From: Massilia sp. BJB1822
Lineage (GTDB): Bacteria; Pseudomonadota; Gammaproteobacteria; Burkholderiales; Burkholderiaceae_D
Direction of reading: 5' to 3'
Assembly (NCBI RefSeq): GCF_013369485.1
Contig: NZ_JABWEB010000001.1
Location: 434,001-498,000, forward strand
DNA length: 64,000 bases
In this document: piece after piece, positions 8,451-16,732 of the stretch
How positions within the stretch are numbered: position 1 is the stretch's first letter
Layout: each line of letters begins with the position of its first letter
Notes under the pieces: model-generated
The model's input: the letters and a program-made list of their open reading frames with translations, nothing else
Told to the model about the DNA's origin: nothing
Databases searched by the model: none
Translations under genes and position numbers: made by a program

Positions 8451-9719
8451 TTAGGGACAGGTGCCGATTTCGTAGTAGTCCGGCGCGGTGCGTTTGAGTG
8501 TGGTGCGCGTGAAGATATTGTTCAGCCCCATCTGCTGTTCCGAACCGTTGGCATAGACGTAGAAGCCGTTCGTATGGGCGCGGCCTTCCTGCACATGGGT
8601 GTAGTTGCTGGCATTGAAGCAGGTGGCCGGGCCTGGGCCTGGGCCGGGATCGCTGCCGCCGGTCAGGCGGTCGATCATGCGCTTCACGGCCTTCATTTGA
8701 CGGCCCGACTGTTTGGCATAGTTGGGATCGTCGTAGTTGAACCAGTCCCAGCACGCATTCGGATTCGCCATCGGCAAAACCGCTGCGGCCTGCGGATACA
8801 GCACCAGGATATTGTTGGCGTCGGCCCAGCCGTTATAGCCGGCATTGCGGATAAAGGCATCGCTGACGCTGGCTTGATCCTGTTTGCAGCCATGGAAAGC
8901 CACGTGCAGCTTGCAGGACTGGGCGTTATTGGCGTCGCAGCCCGGCGGCACATACAGCACGCCGGTGGCGGCCATGCCATGCGACTGCGGGCTGCTCAGG
9001 AATTCGGCCTGATCGAAGCTGATAAAGCGCCCGGCCGGATTGTTGCTGGACTTCTGGACCAGCGGGCCGTAAATCCATTTCAGCAGTTCGCCCGCCGCAT
9101 CGTAGCCGCAGTTGCTGATATAGGGCGAACCCAGGGTCGAGCAGCTATTGCCGAAGAAGTCGGTGGGCATCGCATGCTGGGCCGCCAGATCCTTTTTGTA
9201 GCGGATATTCGCGGCCGGCACATAGTTCTGATAGTAGCTGGCCAGATCGTCCATCACCGGCGTCGGCACCAGCGTATCGGCGCTGCCCGAGAACAGCCAG
9301 ATGCGCTGGCGCGCCATGCCAGATAAGGGATCGATGCTGCCACTGCTGGCGTTCTGGCTGGTGATGGCGGCCAGGCCCGACACATCGGTGCCGCCCGCGC
9401 TCACATGGCACATGGCGGGCAAGGTGGTGCAGCTGCACACCGTGGTCGCCGTGTTCACATTGCCGCGCGCGCAGTAGTAGGGACCGCCCGCGATCACGCC
9501 CGCGCCATCCACAATGGCCGAGTAAGCGACGCCAAACTGCACCGCCATATACGCGCCGGAGCTGAGTCCGGAAACGGAAACCTGCTTCGCCTTCATGGCG
9601 GGCAGTGGAGCGGCCTGCGCCTGCGATGCGGACAGGGACAGGGCGGTGGCCAGGAAAACCAGGCTGGCTACGAAGCGGCTAGCGATACGGCGTGCAAAGA
9701 AAGGACGGCAGCGTGGCAT
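8451..9719 (-). CDS. Secreted poly(3-hydroxybutyrate) depolymerase family esterase
   Basis: A 422-residue exported alpha/beta-hydrolase. The start at 9719 has a clear AGGAG ribosome site, better than the upstream in-frame codon. A long signal peptide ends near SASQAQAA. The lipase box SGLSSGAYM lies near the N-terminus, a GSADTLVP Asp segment follows, and the oxyanion-type HVAFHGCKQ comes late. This box-before-oxyanion order is that of the circularly permuted type 2 catalytic domain of extracellular PHB depolymerases. After a DPGPGPGP linker there is a ~55-residue C-terminal module ending in YYEIGTCP, possibly for substrate binding. Paired Cys residues suit an extracellular enzyme. Confidence 0.8.
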   Translation of the reverse strand: MPRCRPFFARRIASRFVASLVFLATALSLSASQAQAAPLPAMKAKQVSVSGLSSGAYMAVQFGVAYSAIVDGAGVIAGGPYYCARGNVNTATTVCSCTTLPAMCHVSAGGTDVSGLAAITSQNASSGSIDPLSGMARQRIWLFSGSADTLVPTPVMDDLASYYQNYVPAANIRYKKDLAAQHAMPTDFFGNSCSTLGSPYISNCGYDAAGELLKWIYGPLVQKSSNNPAGRFISFDQAEFLSSPQSHGMAATGVLYVPPGCDANNAQSCKLHVAFHGCKQDQASVSDAFIRNAGYNGWADANNILVLYPQAAAVLPMANPNACWDWFNYDDPNYAKQSGRQMKAVKRMIDRLTGGSDPGPGPGPATCFNASNYTHVQEGRAHTNGFYVYANGSEQQMGLNNIFTRTTLKRTAPDYYEIGTCP

Positions 9720-9900
9720 GGCAATCTCCTGGCGTGAGCGACGAGGGAGCTGCAATTCTGCGAGAAATTCTGGAGCGGCATTTAAAGCCGCTCAATCGTA
9801 CAGCAGGAACGCTTGCCGCGCTGCGGGGTCGTTCAGCGGTGCGGATGGCTTTGACATAGAATGGTTTTTTCTCACTTTTCTCACTTGTGCCGGAATAGCC

Positions 9901-10518
9901 ATGTCCCCTACTCTCATCAAATTTTCCGTGCTGTCCGCGCTGGGCCTGATGAGCGCCGCCAGCGCCCTTGCTCAGCCGCAATCCGCGACCGCCGCGCCAG
10001 CCGTTTCCGCTGCCGCTCCTGCCGCCGCAGGCGCCAGCTGCCCGGCCATCCTCAAGCAGAATTTCAAGCGCCTGCAGGACGATGCGCCACAGGATCTGTG
10101 CCAGTACGCCGGCAAGGTGCTGCTGGTGGTGAACACCGCCAGCTACTGCGGCTATACCAACCAATACGAAGGCCTGGAAGCGCTGCACGCCAAATACGCG
10201 TCCAAGGGGCTGGTGGTGCTGGGCTTCCCGTCCAACGACTTCGGCAAACAGGAACCGGGATCGAGCAAGGAGATCGCCGACTTCTGCTACAACACCTATG
10301 GCGTGAAATTCCCCATGTTCGCCAAATCGGTGGTGTCGGGCAGCGCGCCGAATCCCTTCTACGCCAGCCTGATCAAAGCCACCGGCAAAGCCCCCGCCTG
10401 GAATTTCCACAAATACCTGATCGACCGCAACGGCAACGTGCTCGAAAGCTTCCCCAGCAAGGTCACGCCGGGCGACAAGCAACTGGTCGGCGCAGTCGAA
10501 AAAGCGCTGGCCATGTAA
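9901..10518 (+). CDS. Periplasmic glutathione peroxidase family protein
   Basis: A 205-residue thiol peroxidase of the GPx fold. An N-terminal signal sequence (FSVLSALGLMSAASALAQ) and an Ala/Pro-rich linker precede the core. The peroxidatic Cys lies in VNTASYCGYTNQYEGLEAL, followed by GFPSNDFGKQEPGS with the conserved Gln, and AWNFHKYLIDRNG with the conserved Trp and Asn. It reduces peroxides with glutathione or thioredoxin; a periplasmic site is inferred from the signal. Monocistronic. Confidence 0.88.
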   Translation: MSPTLIKFSVLSALGLMSAASALAQPQSATAAPAVSAAAPAAAGASCPAILKQNFKRLQDDAPQDLCQYAGKVLLVVNTASYCGYTNQYEGLEALHAKYASKGLVVLGFPSNDFGKQEPGSSKEIADFCYNTYGVKFPMFAKSVVSGSAPNPFYASLIKATGKAPAWNFHKYLIDRNGNVLESFPSKVTPGDKQLVGAVEKALAM

Positions 10519-10583
10519 GGAACTTCCTGCCGCGCCGTTTGTCGAAAGAATGTGAAGAGAAAACGAACGGCGCAGGAGGATAT

Positions 10584-10880
10584 ATGACACGTAACGGCGA
10601 GAAGACGAATCGTCCAACGGTAGAGCTGAGGATTGGCTTGGTGTCCGTACGATCACCGCAAGCGGAACCGGATGAGATGCAGGCCGCTTTGGAGGCCAGC
10701 GAGCAGGCGAAGCGAGGTTTGCTTGCCGCCTTAGGAAAACCCGGTATCGAATTGGACTTTGGTCAGGACACGCCGGTGTATTTTGGCGATCCGGAGCATC
10801 CAGAACTCGTGATTCAGCAATGGCGCGGCCGAGAAACGCGCGGCCAGTTTGTGGATGGCGAGTTTCAGGAGCTGCCATGA
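10584..10880 (+). CDS. Small hypothetical protein coupled to a zeta-toxin-like kinase (possible antitoxin)
   Basis: A 98-residue acidic protein starting at an ATG with a strong CAGGAGGA ribosome site. The stop overlaps the next start by ATGA, so the two genes are translationally coupled. The N-terminal half forms a strand and a helix rich in Glu/Ala (DEMQAALEASEQAKRGLLAA). The C-terminal half holds YFGDPEHPELVIQQWRGRET, resembling a peptide-like tail. I recognise no family. Its position directly before a zeta-like kinase is that of an epsilon-type antitoxin, but it does not look like classical epsilon, so the antitoxin role is only inferred. Confidence 0.6.
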   Translation: MTRNGEKTNRPTVELRIGLVSVRSPQAEPDEMQAALEASEQAKRGLLAALGKPGIELDFGQDTPVYFGDPEHPELVIQQWRGRETRGQFVDGEFQELP

Positions 10881-11608
10881 GTTCCCCGCAAGCAGCGCTG
10901 CCAATGGAGGATGCGCTTAAATTCGCCTTGCCGGATTCGGACCGGCCGCTAGCCATTGTACTGGCCGGCCATAATGGCTCAGGAAAATCTACCTTATGGT
11001 ACGGGCGGATTGCAGATCAGTCACGCATCCCCTTGATTAATGCCGATCGTATATTGTTGTCTTTGTTGCCGCCAGTCTTGCCGGGATGGGCGCTGGCGAT
11101 TCGCGATCACAATACTGCCTGGATGGGGGCAGCTCAACGAGGAAGTGAAGCGCTGCTGGCACAAGCGGCCTTGCAAAAACTGGCTTTTGGCATTGAAACA
11201 GTTTTCTCTTACTGGAAGGTGCAAGCGGATGGAACGGTACGAAGCAAGATTTCCCTGATACGCAGCTTGCAGGAAGCTGGGTACTATGTTTTGCTGATTT
11301 TTGTCGGGCTGGCAAGCGTTAACCTGTCGATCGGTCGCGTGCGCTCTCGTATCGCGGAAGGCGGCCATGCCGTTCCTGCAGAGCGCCTGCGCGAACGCTT
11401 TACACGCACGCAGCAGGCGATTCGCTCCGCGCTCGGTGTGGCGGATGCGGCTATTCTGTGTGATAACAGCACCGTTCAGGGGGCGGCATTCACTATTGCA
11501 CACATCCGTAAAGGGCAGGACGTCGCGTTCGATATTCGGCGCAGGCCCAATCCTCCCAAACTTATCCTGCGCTGGCTGGATGTGGTTGCGCCGGAGTGGG
11601 GTGCTTAA
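10877..11608 (+). CDS. Zeta-toxin-like P-loop kinase
   Basis: A 243-residue P-loop protein with Walker A GHNGSGKST (31-39), then LINADRILL where zeta toxins carry their Asn/Asp substrate motif, a helical middle (GSEALLAQAALQKLAFGIETVFS), and an Arg-rich lid (RVRSRIAEGGHAVPAERLRERF). Zeta toxins phosphorylate UDP-N-acetylglucosamine and block cell-wall synthesis; other members of the clan are housekeeping kinases. The start overlaps the small upstream ORF (ATGA). The DNA here looks less GC-biased than its neighbours, a weak sign of horizontal gain. Its 3' end overlaps the rhodanese gene by four bases. Confidence 0.8.
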   Translation: MSSPQAALPMEDALKFALPDSDRPLAIVLAGHNGSGKSTLWYGRIADQSRIPLINADRILLSLLPPVLPGWALAIRDHNTAWMGAAQRGSEALLAQAALQKLAFGIETVFSYWKVQADGTVRSKISLIRSLQEAGYYVLLIFVGLASVNLSIGRVRSRIAEGGHAVPAERLRERFTRTQQAIRSALGVADAAILCDNSTVQGAAFTIAHIRKGQDVAFDIRRRPNPPKLILRWLDVVAPEWGA

Positions 11609-12018
11609 GCGGCGGCTTCGCTGGTGGGGGCGGTGGCGAGGGGGAAGCCTTCGTCGAGCCAGCCGGTGATGCCGCCGGTCATGATCTTCACGGGACGGCC
11701 CAGCTGGGCCAGGCGGATGGCGGCGCGGGCGGCGCCGTTGCAGTGGGGGCCGGCGCAGTAGGTGATGAAGACGGTGCCGGCCGGGTAGGCGGCCAGGCGC
11801 GAGCCGATGATCTTGCGCTGAGCCATATCGATGGCGCCAGGGATGTGGCCGGCCGCATATTTTTCCGTGCCGCGCACGTCGAGCAGCACGAAGTCCTGCT
11901 GCGGCGTTTCCATCACGCTATGCACATCCCAGCAGTCGGTTTCGAATTGCAGCGCGGCTTCGAAATGGGCCTGTGCAAGGGCGCTGGGGGCGGCGGCGAC
12001 TTCGGTGACGATGGACAT
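11605..12018 (-). CDS. Rhodanese-like domain protein
   Basis: A 137-residue single rhodanese domain. The first of two Met codons sits directly against the GGGAG site, so the second ATG (12016-12018), seven bases downstream of it, is preferred. Motifs are FVLLDVRGTEKYAAGHIPGA and the active-site loop YCAGPHCNGA with the sulfur-carrying Cys, then GGITGWLDEGFPL. It probably transfers sulfane sulfur or senses persulfides in the cytoplasm. It is divergent from ftrA, 120 bp apart, a pairing that suggests control by that regulator. Confidence 0.85.
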   Translation of the reverse strand: MSIVTEVAAAPSALAQAHFEAALQFETDCWDVHSVMETPQQDFVLLDVRGTEKYAAGHIPGAIDMAQRKIIGSRLAAYPAGTVFITYCAGPHCNGAARAAIRLAQLGRPVKIMTGGITGWLDEGFPLATAPTSEAAA

Positions 12019-12138
12019 TGGCATTCTCCCTGTTTGGTCCCGCCGGAATGGCGGGCGCTCTGTACATGGCTTCCATTATCGAAGCGGCCGGCTGAAGCTG
12101 GCAGTGGCGCAAATGCCATTCTGCGTTAAGATTACGCC

Positions 12139-13110
12139 ATGGACTCCCCGGCAAAAAAGCATCTGGTCGTGGCCCTGGCCTATGACGGTTTGTGCACCTT
12201 TGAATTCGGCTGCACCGTCGAGCTGTTTGCGCTCGACCGTCCGGAGCTGGGCGTGGACTGGTACGAATTTGCCGTCTGCGCTGCCGAGCCGGGGCCGATT
12301 CGCGCCGCCGGGGGCATCACGCTGCAGGCGCCGCATGCGCCCGAGCTGCTGGCGCGCGCCGACACCATCGTGATTCCCGGCTGGCGCAATGCCGATGAGG
12401 AGCCGCCCGCCGTGCTGCTGGCGCAGATCCGCGCCGCGCATGCGCGTGGCGCGCGCCTGTGCAGCATCTGTTCCGGCGTCTTCGTGCTGGCCGCGGCCGG
12501 CGTGCTCGATGGCCTCAGTGCCACCACGCACTGGCGCTATGCCGAGCGGCTGGCGCGCCGCTATCCGCGCATCCAAGTCCGGGAAGACGATCTGTATGTG
12601 GATGCAGGCCAGATCATCACCTCGGCAGGTTCCGCCGCCGGCCTGGATATGTTGCTGCACCTGGTGCGGCGCGATTACGGCGCCCGCGTCGGCAATCTGG
12701 TGGCCCAGCGCCTGGTGGTGGCGCCGCACCGCGAGGGCGGCCAGGCGCAATTCCTGCCGCGTCCCATGGCGCATGACGAACTGGGACGCTTGTCGCGCCT
12801 GATGGACTGGCTGCGGGAATATCCGGCGCGCCGCCACACGGTGGCCAGCATGGCCGAACAGGCGTCCATGAGCGTGCGCACCTTGCAGCGCCAGTTCCAG
12901 GAAGCAACCGGCATGGGCGCGATGGAATGGCTGACCCGCGAGCGCGTCGCCATCGCCAAGGATCTGCTGGAAACGCCTGAGCTGCCGCTGGCCCAGGTGG
13001 CGGAGCGCGCCGGTTTCGGCTCCGAAGAATCGCTGCGCCACCACTTCCGCCGCCTGGCTGCGACCACGCCGGGCGCTTACCGGCGCCGCTTCGCCTGTCC
13101 GGCCTTGTAG
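12139..13110 (+). CDS. ftrA: GlxA/FtrA-type AraC-family transcriptional regulator
   Basis: A 323-residue regulator. Residues ~10-190 form a DJ-1/PfpI-like domain (LVVALAYDGLCTFEFGCTVELF, with the elbow Cys in ARLCSICSGVFVLAAAGVL). Residues ~220-320 are an AraC-type double helix-turn-helix (TVASMAEQASMSVRTLQRQFQEATG, and PLAQVAERAGFGSEESLRHHFR). Such regulators bind small ligands through the amidotransferase-like domain. The gene faces the rhodanese gene, its likely target. The symbol follows resemblance to FtrA and is not proven. Confidence 0.8.
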   Translation: MDSPAKKHLVVALAYDGLCTFEFGCTVELFALDRPELGVDWYEFAVCAAEPGPIRAAGGITLQAPHAPELLARADTIVIPGWRNADEEPPAVLLAQIRAAHARGARLCSICSGVFVLAAAGVLDGLSATTHWRYAERLARRYPRIQVREDDLYVDAGQIITSAGSAAGLDMLLHLVRRDYGARVGNLVAQRLVVAPHREGGQAQFLPRPMAHDELGRLSRLMDWLREYPARRHTVASMAEQASMSVRTLQRQFQEATGMGAMEWLTRERVAIAKDLLETPELPLAQVAERAGFGSEESLRHHFRRLAATTPGAYRRRFACPAL

Positions 13111-13206
13111 CCGAATTGCAATGATTGCAATTTCAATCGAACGTGACTAAGCTGATGCCACGGTGCGCGGCACCCCAGCTGCGCCTGCTTGAGCAAGGAG
13201 AATGCG

Positions 13207-13566
13207 ATGCCTTATGTTGACGGCTTTCTGGTTCCCGTGTCACAGAAAAATATCGATGCTTACCGTGAAATGGCGCAAAAAGCCGGCGCCATCTGGCGCG
13301 AGCATGGCGCGCTGCAGTTCCGTGAATGCATGGCCGATGATGTGAAGCCCGGCGTGCACACCTCCTTCCCGCAAGCGGTGAAGCAGGAAGAAGATGAGCT
13401 GGTGATGTTCTCGTGGATCGTCTACGAGTCGCGCGAGCAGCGCGACATCATCAACGAGAAAGTGATGAACGACCCGCGCATGAAAGAGATGATGGACCCC
13501 GCCAAGTTCCCCTTCGATGGCAAGCGCATGATCTTCGGCGGCTTCAAGATGATCGTTGACTTATAA
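13207..13566 (+). CDS. DUF1428 domain protein (YbaA-like)
   Basis: A 119-residue soluble protein of the DUF1428 family: YVDGFLVPVSQKNIDAYREMA at the start and FDGKRMIFGGFKMIVDL at the end. The fold is a dimeric ferredoxin-like alpha/beta barrel; the function is unknown. The ATG at 13207 has AAGGAG six bases upstream and is better than the TTG at 13189. Its last six bases overlap the end of the convergent gene. A promoter probably lies in the AT-richer stretch 13110-13190. Confidence 0.85.
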   Translation: MPYVDGFLVPVSQKNIDAYREMAQKAGAIWREHGALQFRECMADDVKPGVHTSFPQAVKQEEDELVMFSWIVYESREQRDIINEKVMNDPRMKEMMDPAKFPFDGKRMIFGGFKMIVDL

Positions 13567-14157
13567 GCCGTAGCGCATCCGCATCTGGTTGACGTAGCGG
13601 TGGCGCGAACTGCGCTGCCTCTCGTGCGGCGCGAACGGGCTGCTGGCCTCGTCCAGCAGCGCTACCGCCTCGGCCAGCCTGGCGCGCTGCTCGAGCGTTA
13701 GCGGGTCCGGCGCGTCGCTCAGACGCTGGATGCGGACGATGGCCAGTTCCTTGGCGGCGATATCCTCCGGCAGGCCGCTGCGCGTGCACAGGCCGTAAGT
13801 GCCGCTCAGGAAGTGGCCCCATTCCGCCGCCAGGTCCGGCTCCGTACCGCCTCCCAATTCCTGCAAGCGCGCCAGATAGCGGCGGCAGAAGAATCCATAG
13901 GCATCCTCCGGCTTCAGAAGCAGCAGGCTGCCAAGCCAGCTGGACGAACCCTTGGCGTAGTAGCGCTGCTCATGCTCCTCATGATGCGGGCCAAAGATGA
14001 AGGAATCGCAATCGATGTTCAGCCGCAGCCGGTAGGACGCCTGCGGCATGACGCCGGCCGCCTGCAGCGCATGCAGCTGCCCGGCGCCGATGCCGGCGGC
14101 GGCAAGCAGCTGAGCCTCCGTCAGGAAGTGGTGTTCAAGGTAGTGAAGCAGGGACAT
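13561..14157 (-). CDS. Hypothetical protein (possibly DUF6058-like)
   Basis: A 198-residue soluble protein. The N-terminus (LLHYLEHHFLTEAQLLAAAGIGAGQLHALQAAGVMP) looks like a helical DNA-binding-like or ligand-docking segment. The middle has FIFGPHHEEHEQRYYAKGSSSWL, and the C-terminus is helical and Arg-rich. It resembles proteins annotated DUF6058, sometimes found near natural-product genes, but this is from memory only. No biosynthetic genes lie nearby. It converges with the DUF1428 gene. Confidence 0.55.
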   Translation of the reverse strand: MSLLHYLEHHFLTEAQLLAAAGIGAGQLHALQAAGVMPQASYRLRLNIDCDSFIFGPHHEEHEQRYYAKGSSSWLGSLLLLKPEDAYGFFCRRYLARLQELGGGTEPDLAAEWGHFLSGTYGLCTRSGLPEDIAAKELAIVRIQRLSDAPDPLTLEQRARLAEAVALLDEASSPFAPHERQRSSRHRYVNQMRMRYGL

Positions 14158-14239
14158 GGCAGCCTTTCGTTGAATGAATAGCGCAACGATAAGGCTCCGC
14201 GCGTCCCCAAGCTTCGGGCGCGGACGAAATATGGAATGC

Positions 14240-16129
14240 TTACAGCGTCGCCCGCAGCGCTCCGCGCAAGGCGTTGCAGACGACGATTTCCTCCGCCTGC
14301 GCCAGCATCGCGCGCGTGACCACCGCTTCCTCGGCCTGCCAGGCGTCGAGGATCACCGCGCGCATCACGCCGGGCAGCAGCCCGCAAGCCAGCGGCGGCG
14401 TGACCCAGCGGCCGTTCAGGCGCAGGAAGACGCTGGAGCGTCCGCCCTCGGTCAGTTCGCCGCGCTCGTTGAAGAAGAGCTGGTCGAAAGCGCCTTGCGC
14501 TTCGGCCGCCTTCCAGGCCGCGTCGTAGCGCGCGCGCAGCGTCGATTTATGGCGCAGGAAAAGCTCGCTGGCGCTGGTGGCATCGGGCGCCAGCAGCACG
14601 CGCACCGGTTCCGCCAGCGGCGTGAGCGCGCCGCTTTGCACGGCGAAGGCGCCGGCCTGGTTCATCGCCAGGCGCAGGCGGTGCGGCGCGGCGGGCGGCA
14701 GCGCATTGCAGGCCATCTGGATATAGGCGCGCGCCGCCGCTTCATCCCAGGCGAAGCCGAAGTAGCGCGCCGAGGCTTCCAGCCGCTGCAAATGGCGTTC
14801 GAGATGGCGCGCGCCGCTTTCGCGCGTGGCGTGCATGGTTTCGAACAGCTCGAAATCGTTGGACAGGCCGGTGAGGAAGCGCGCCTTCAACTGGCACTCG
14901 GCGAATTCGTCCTGCGGATTGCTGTCGTAGACGATGCCTGCGCCCACGCCCATTTCGCCGCGCCGCACGCCATTTTCAGGCGCTTGCAGATGCAGGGTGC
15001 GAATCGGCACCGACAGGCAGAAATTGCCGAAGCGGCGGGCGCCTTGAGCTTGCGCCGGCGGATCGAACCAGCCGATCGCGCCGGTGTAGATGCCGCGCGG
15101 CGCCGTTTCCAGCTCGGCGATGATTTCCATGGTGCGGCGCTTGGGCGCGCCCGTGATCGAGCCGCAGGGGTAGAGCGCGTCGAAGACTTCGGTCAGACTG
15201 GCATCGGGGCGCAGTTCGGCGCGCACGGTGGAGGTCATCTGCAGCACGCTGCTGTAGCGCCGCACTTCAAACAGATCGGGCACCTGCACGCTGCCGGTGA
15301 CGGCCACGCGGCCGATATCGTTGCGCAGCAAGTCCACGATCATCAGATTCTCGGCGCGGTTCTTGGGATCGCTGGCGAGCGCCTGGGCGCGGCGCTGGTT
15401 TTCCTCGGCCAGGGCTGCGGCATCCTGCATGGCGGGCGAGGGCAGGACGGCCGGCGCCGTGCCCTTCATCGGGCGCGCCGTCAGCACGCCGTCCTGGTGC
15501 TGGACGAACAGCTCGGGCGACAGCGATACCACCGCCGTACCATCTTCCAGCCCGATCAGGGCGCCGTAAGGCACCGGCTGGCGCGCGCGCAGCCTTTCGT
15601 ACAGGGCGTAGAGGGAACCGAAGGCGTCGAAGCGCAGGCGGTAGGTGTAGTTGACCTGATAGGTGTCGCCCGCCGCGATATAGGCGCGGATGCGTTCGAT
15701 CGCATCGCTGAACTCCGCTTCCGTCACATTGGCTCGGATAGCGGCCAGTCCGGCCGCCGCCGCCGCATCGCCGGCTTCCTCGCGGGAGCGCTCGGCCAGC
15801 CAGGCCGCGACCTCGGCCTGGCCGAGCAGCTCGCAGCGTTCGAACAGCAGGATCTGCGCCAGCGGCGGCTGGCCGTCTTGTGCCGCGCGCGGCGGCAGGC
15901 TATGCAGGTGGCCGCCCAGTTCATAGCTGCACAGGCTTACGGCGTACTGGCCGCGCGCCAGCGCCGCCTGCATCTGGTCCAGCAACTGCGGCCAGTGTGC
16001 GCTGTCGCTGCAGCTCAGGGTGGCGGCGTGGCCGGTGTACAGGCGCGAGCGCGGCGCCAGGGCATCGCCAGGACTGGCGTCGTCCAGCAGGGCAAAGCAG
16101 GGAAAACCGGTGAAGCTTGTGTCGTTCAT
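14240..16129 (-). CDS. pabBC: Fused aminodeoxychorismate synthase component I / aminodeoxychorismate lyase
   Basis: A 629-residue fusion. Residues ~1-375 are PabB-like chorismate-binding: DTYQVNYTYRLRF, LRNDIGRVAVTGSVQVPDLFEV, and the signature CGSITGAPKRRTMEI. Residues ~385-629 are a class IV PLP aminotransferase, PabC, with the Schiff-base Lys in LRHKSTLRARYD and FNERGELTEGGRSSVFL. Together they make p-aminobenzoate for folate from chorismate; the glutamine amidotransferase PabA is elsewhere. The ATG overlaps the slmA stop (ATGA). The fusion is common in beta- and alphaproteobacteria. Confidence 0.9.
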   Translation of the reverse strand: MNDTSFTGFPCFALLDDASPGDALAPRSRLYTGHAATLSCSDSAHWPQLLDQMQAALARGQYAVSLCSYELGGHLHSLPPRAAQDGQPPLAQILLFERCELLGQAEVAAWLAERSREEAGDAAAAAGLAAIRANVTEAEFSDAIERIRAYIAAGDTYQVNYTYRLRFDAFGSLYALYERLRARQPVPYGALIGLEDGTAVVSLSPELFVQHQDGVLTARPMKGTAPAVLPSPAMQDAAALAEENQRRAQALASDPKNRAENLMIVDLLRNDIGRVAVTGSVQVPDLFEVRRYSSVLQMTSTVRAELRPDASLTEVFDALYPCGSITGAPKRRTMEIIAELETAPRGIYTGAIGWFDPPAQAQGARRFGNFCLSVPIRTLHLQAPENGVRRGEMGVGAGIVYDSNPQDEFAECQLKARFLTGLSNDFELFETMHATRESGARHLERHLQRLEASARYFGFAWDEAAARAYIQMACNALPPAAPHRLRLAMNQAGAFAVQSGALTPLAEPVRVLLAPDATSASELFLRHKSTLRARYDAAWKAAEAQGAFDQLFFNERGELTEGGRSSVFLRLNGRWVTPPLACGLLPGVMRAVILDAWQAEEAVVTRAMLAQAEEIVVCNALRGALRATL

Positions 16130-16701
16130 TGCAGCAGTAGTGCGATCTGGATGGGGGCATCCTGTGAGGGGTTTTGCTTGAAGCCGCTCTTGGCGTAACG
16201 GTGCCAGCAGCCCAAAACATAGTTGACCAGCAGGGCGGCGCGCGCCGGCACGTCGGCTTCGTGCGCCAAGCCTTCGCTGGCGGCCAGGCGCAGCGCCTGT
16301 TTCAGCGCCAGCTCCACGCGGTCGTAAAACTGGTTCATGCGCGCCTGCAGGCGCTCGTCCTCGTTCACCAGCGCATCGCCGATCAGCACCCGGGTCATGC
16401 CGGGATTGCTGCTGGCGAAATGCAGCAGCATGGCCAGGATGTCGCGCGCCTGGGCCAGGCCGTCCTGCTGTTTTTCGGCGATCTGGTTGATCAGGCCAAA
16501 GACCGTGGACTCGATGAACTCGATCAGGCCCTCGAACATCTGCGCCTTGCTGGCGAAATGGCGGTACAGGGCCGCCTCCGAGAATTCCAGCTTGCGCGCC
16601 AGCGCGGCGGTAGTGATTTTCTCGCCTTTCGGGTGCTCCAGCATCTCGGCCAAGGCCTGGAGGATTTGCAGCCGGCGTTGGCCTGGCGGGGTACTAGCCA
16701 T
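16126..16701 (-). CDS. slmA: Nucleoid occlusion factor SlmA (TetR family)
   Basis: A 191-residue TetR-fold protein. The helix-turn-helix spans ITTAALARKLEFSEAALYRHFASKAQMFEGLIEF, and the C-terminal helical domain includes MTRVLIGDALVNEDERLQARMNQFYDRVE. SlmA binds chromosomal SBS sites and blocks FtsZ ring assembly over the nucleoid. The ATG at 16701 is preferred over in-frame upstream codons because the homologous region starts there. It sits between the HAD nucleotidase and pabBC in one minus-strand operon. Confidence 0.85.
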   Translation of the reverse strand: MASTPPGQRRLQILQALAEMLEHPKGEKITTAALARKLEFSEAALYRHFASKAQMFEGLIEFIESTVFGLINQIAEKQQDGLAQARDILAMLLHFASSNPGMTRVLIGDALVNEDERLQARMNQFYDRVELALKQALRLAASEGLAHEADVPARAALLVNYVLGCWHRYAKSGFKQNPSQDAPIQIALLLQ

Positions 16702-16732
16702 GTGAGTTCGACCTAAGGTTGAAAAGAGGGGA

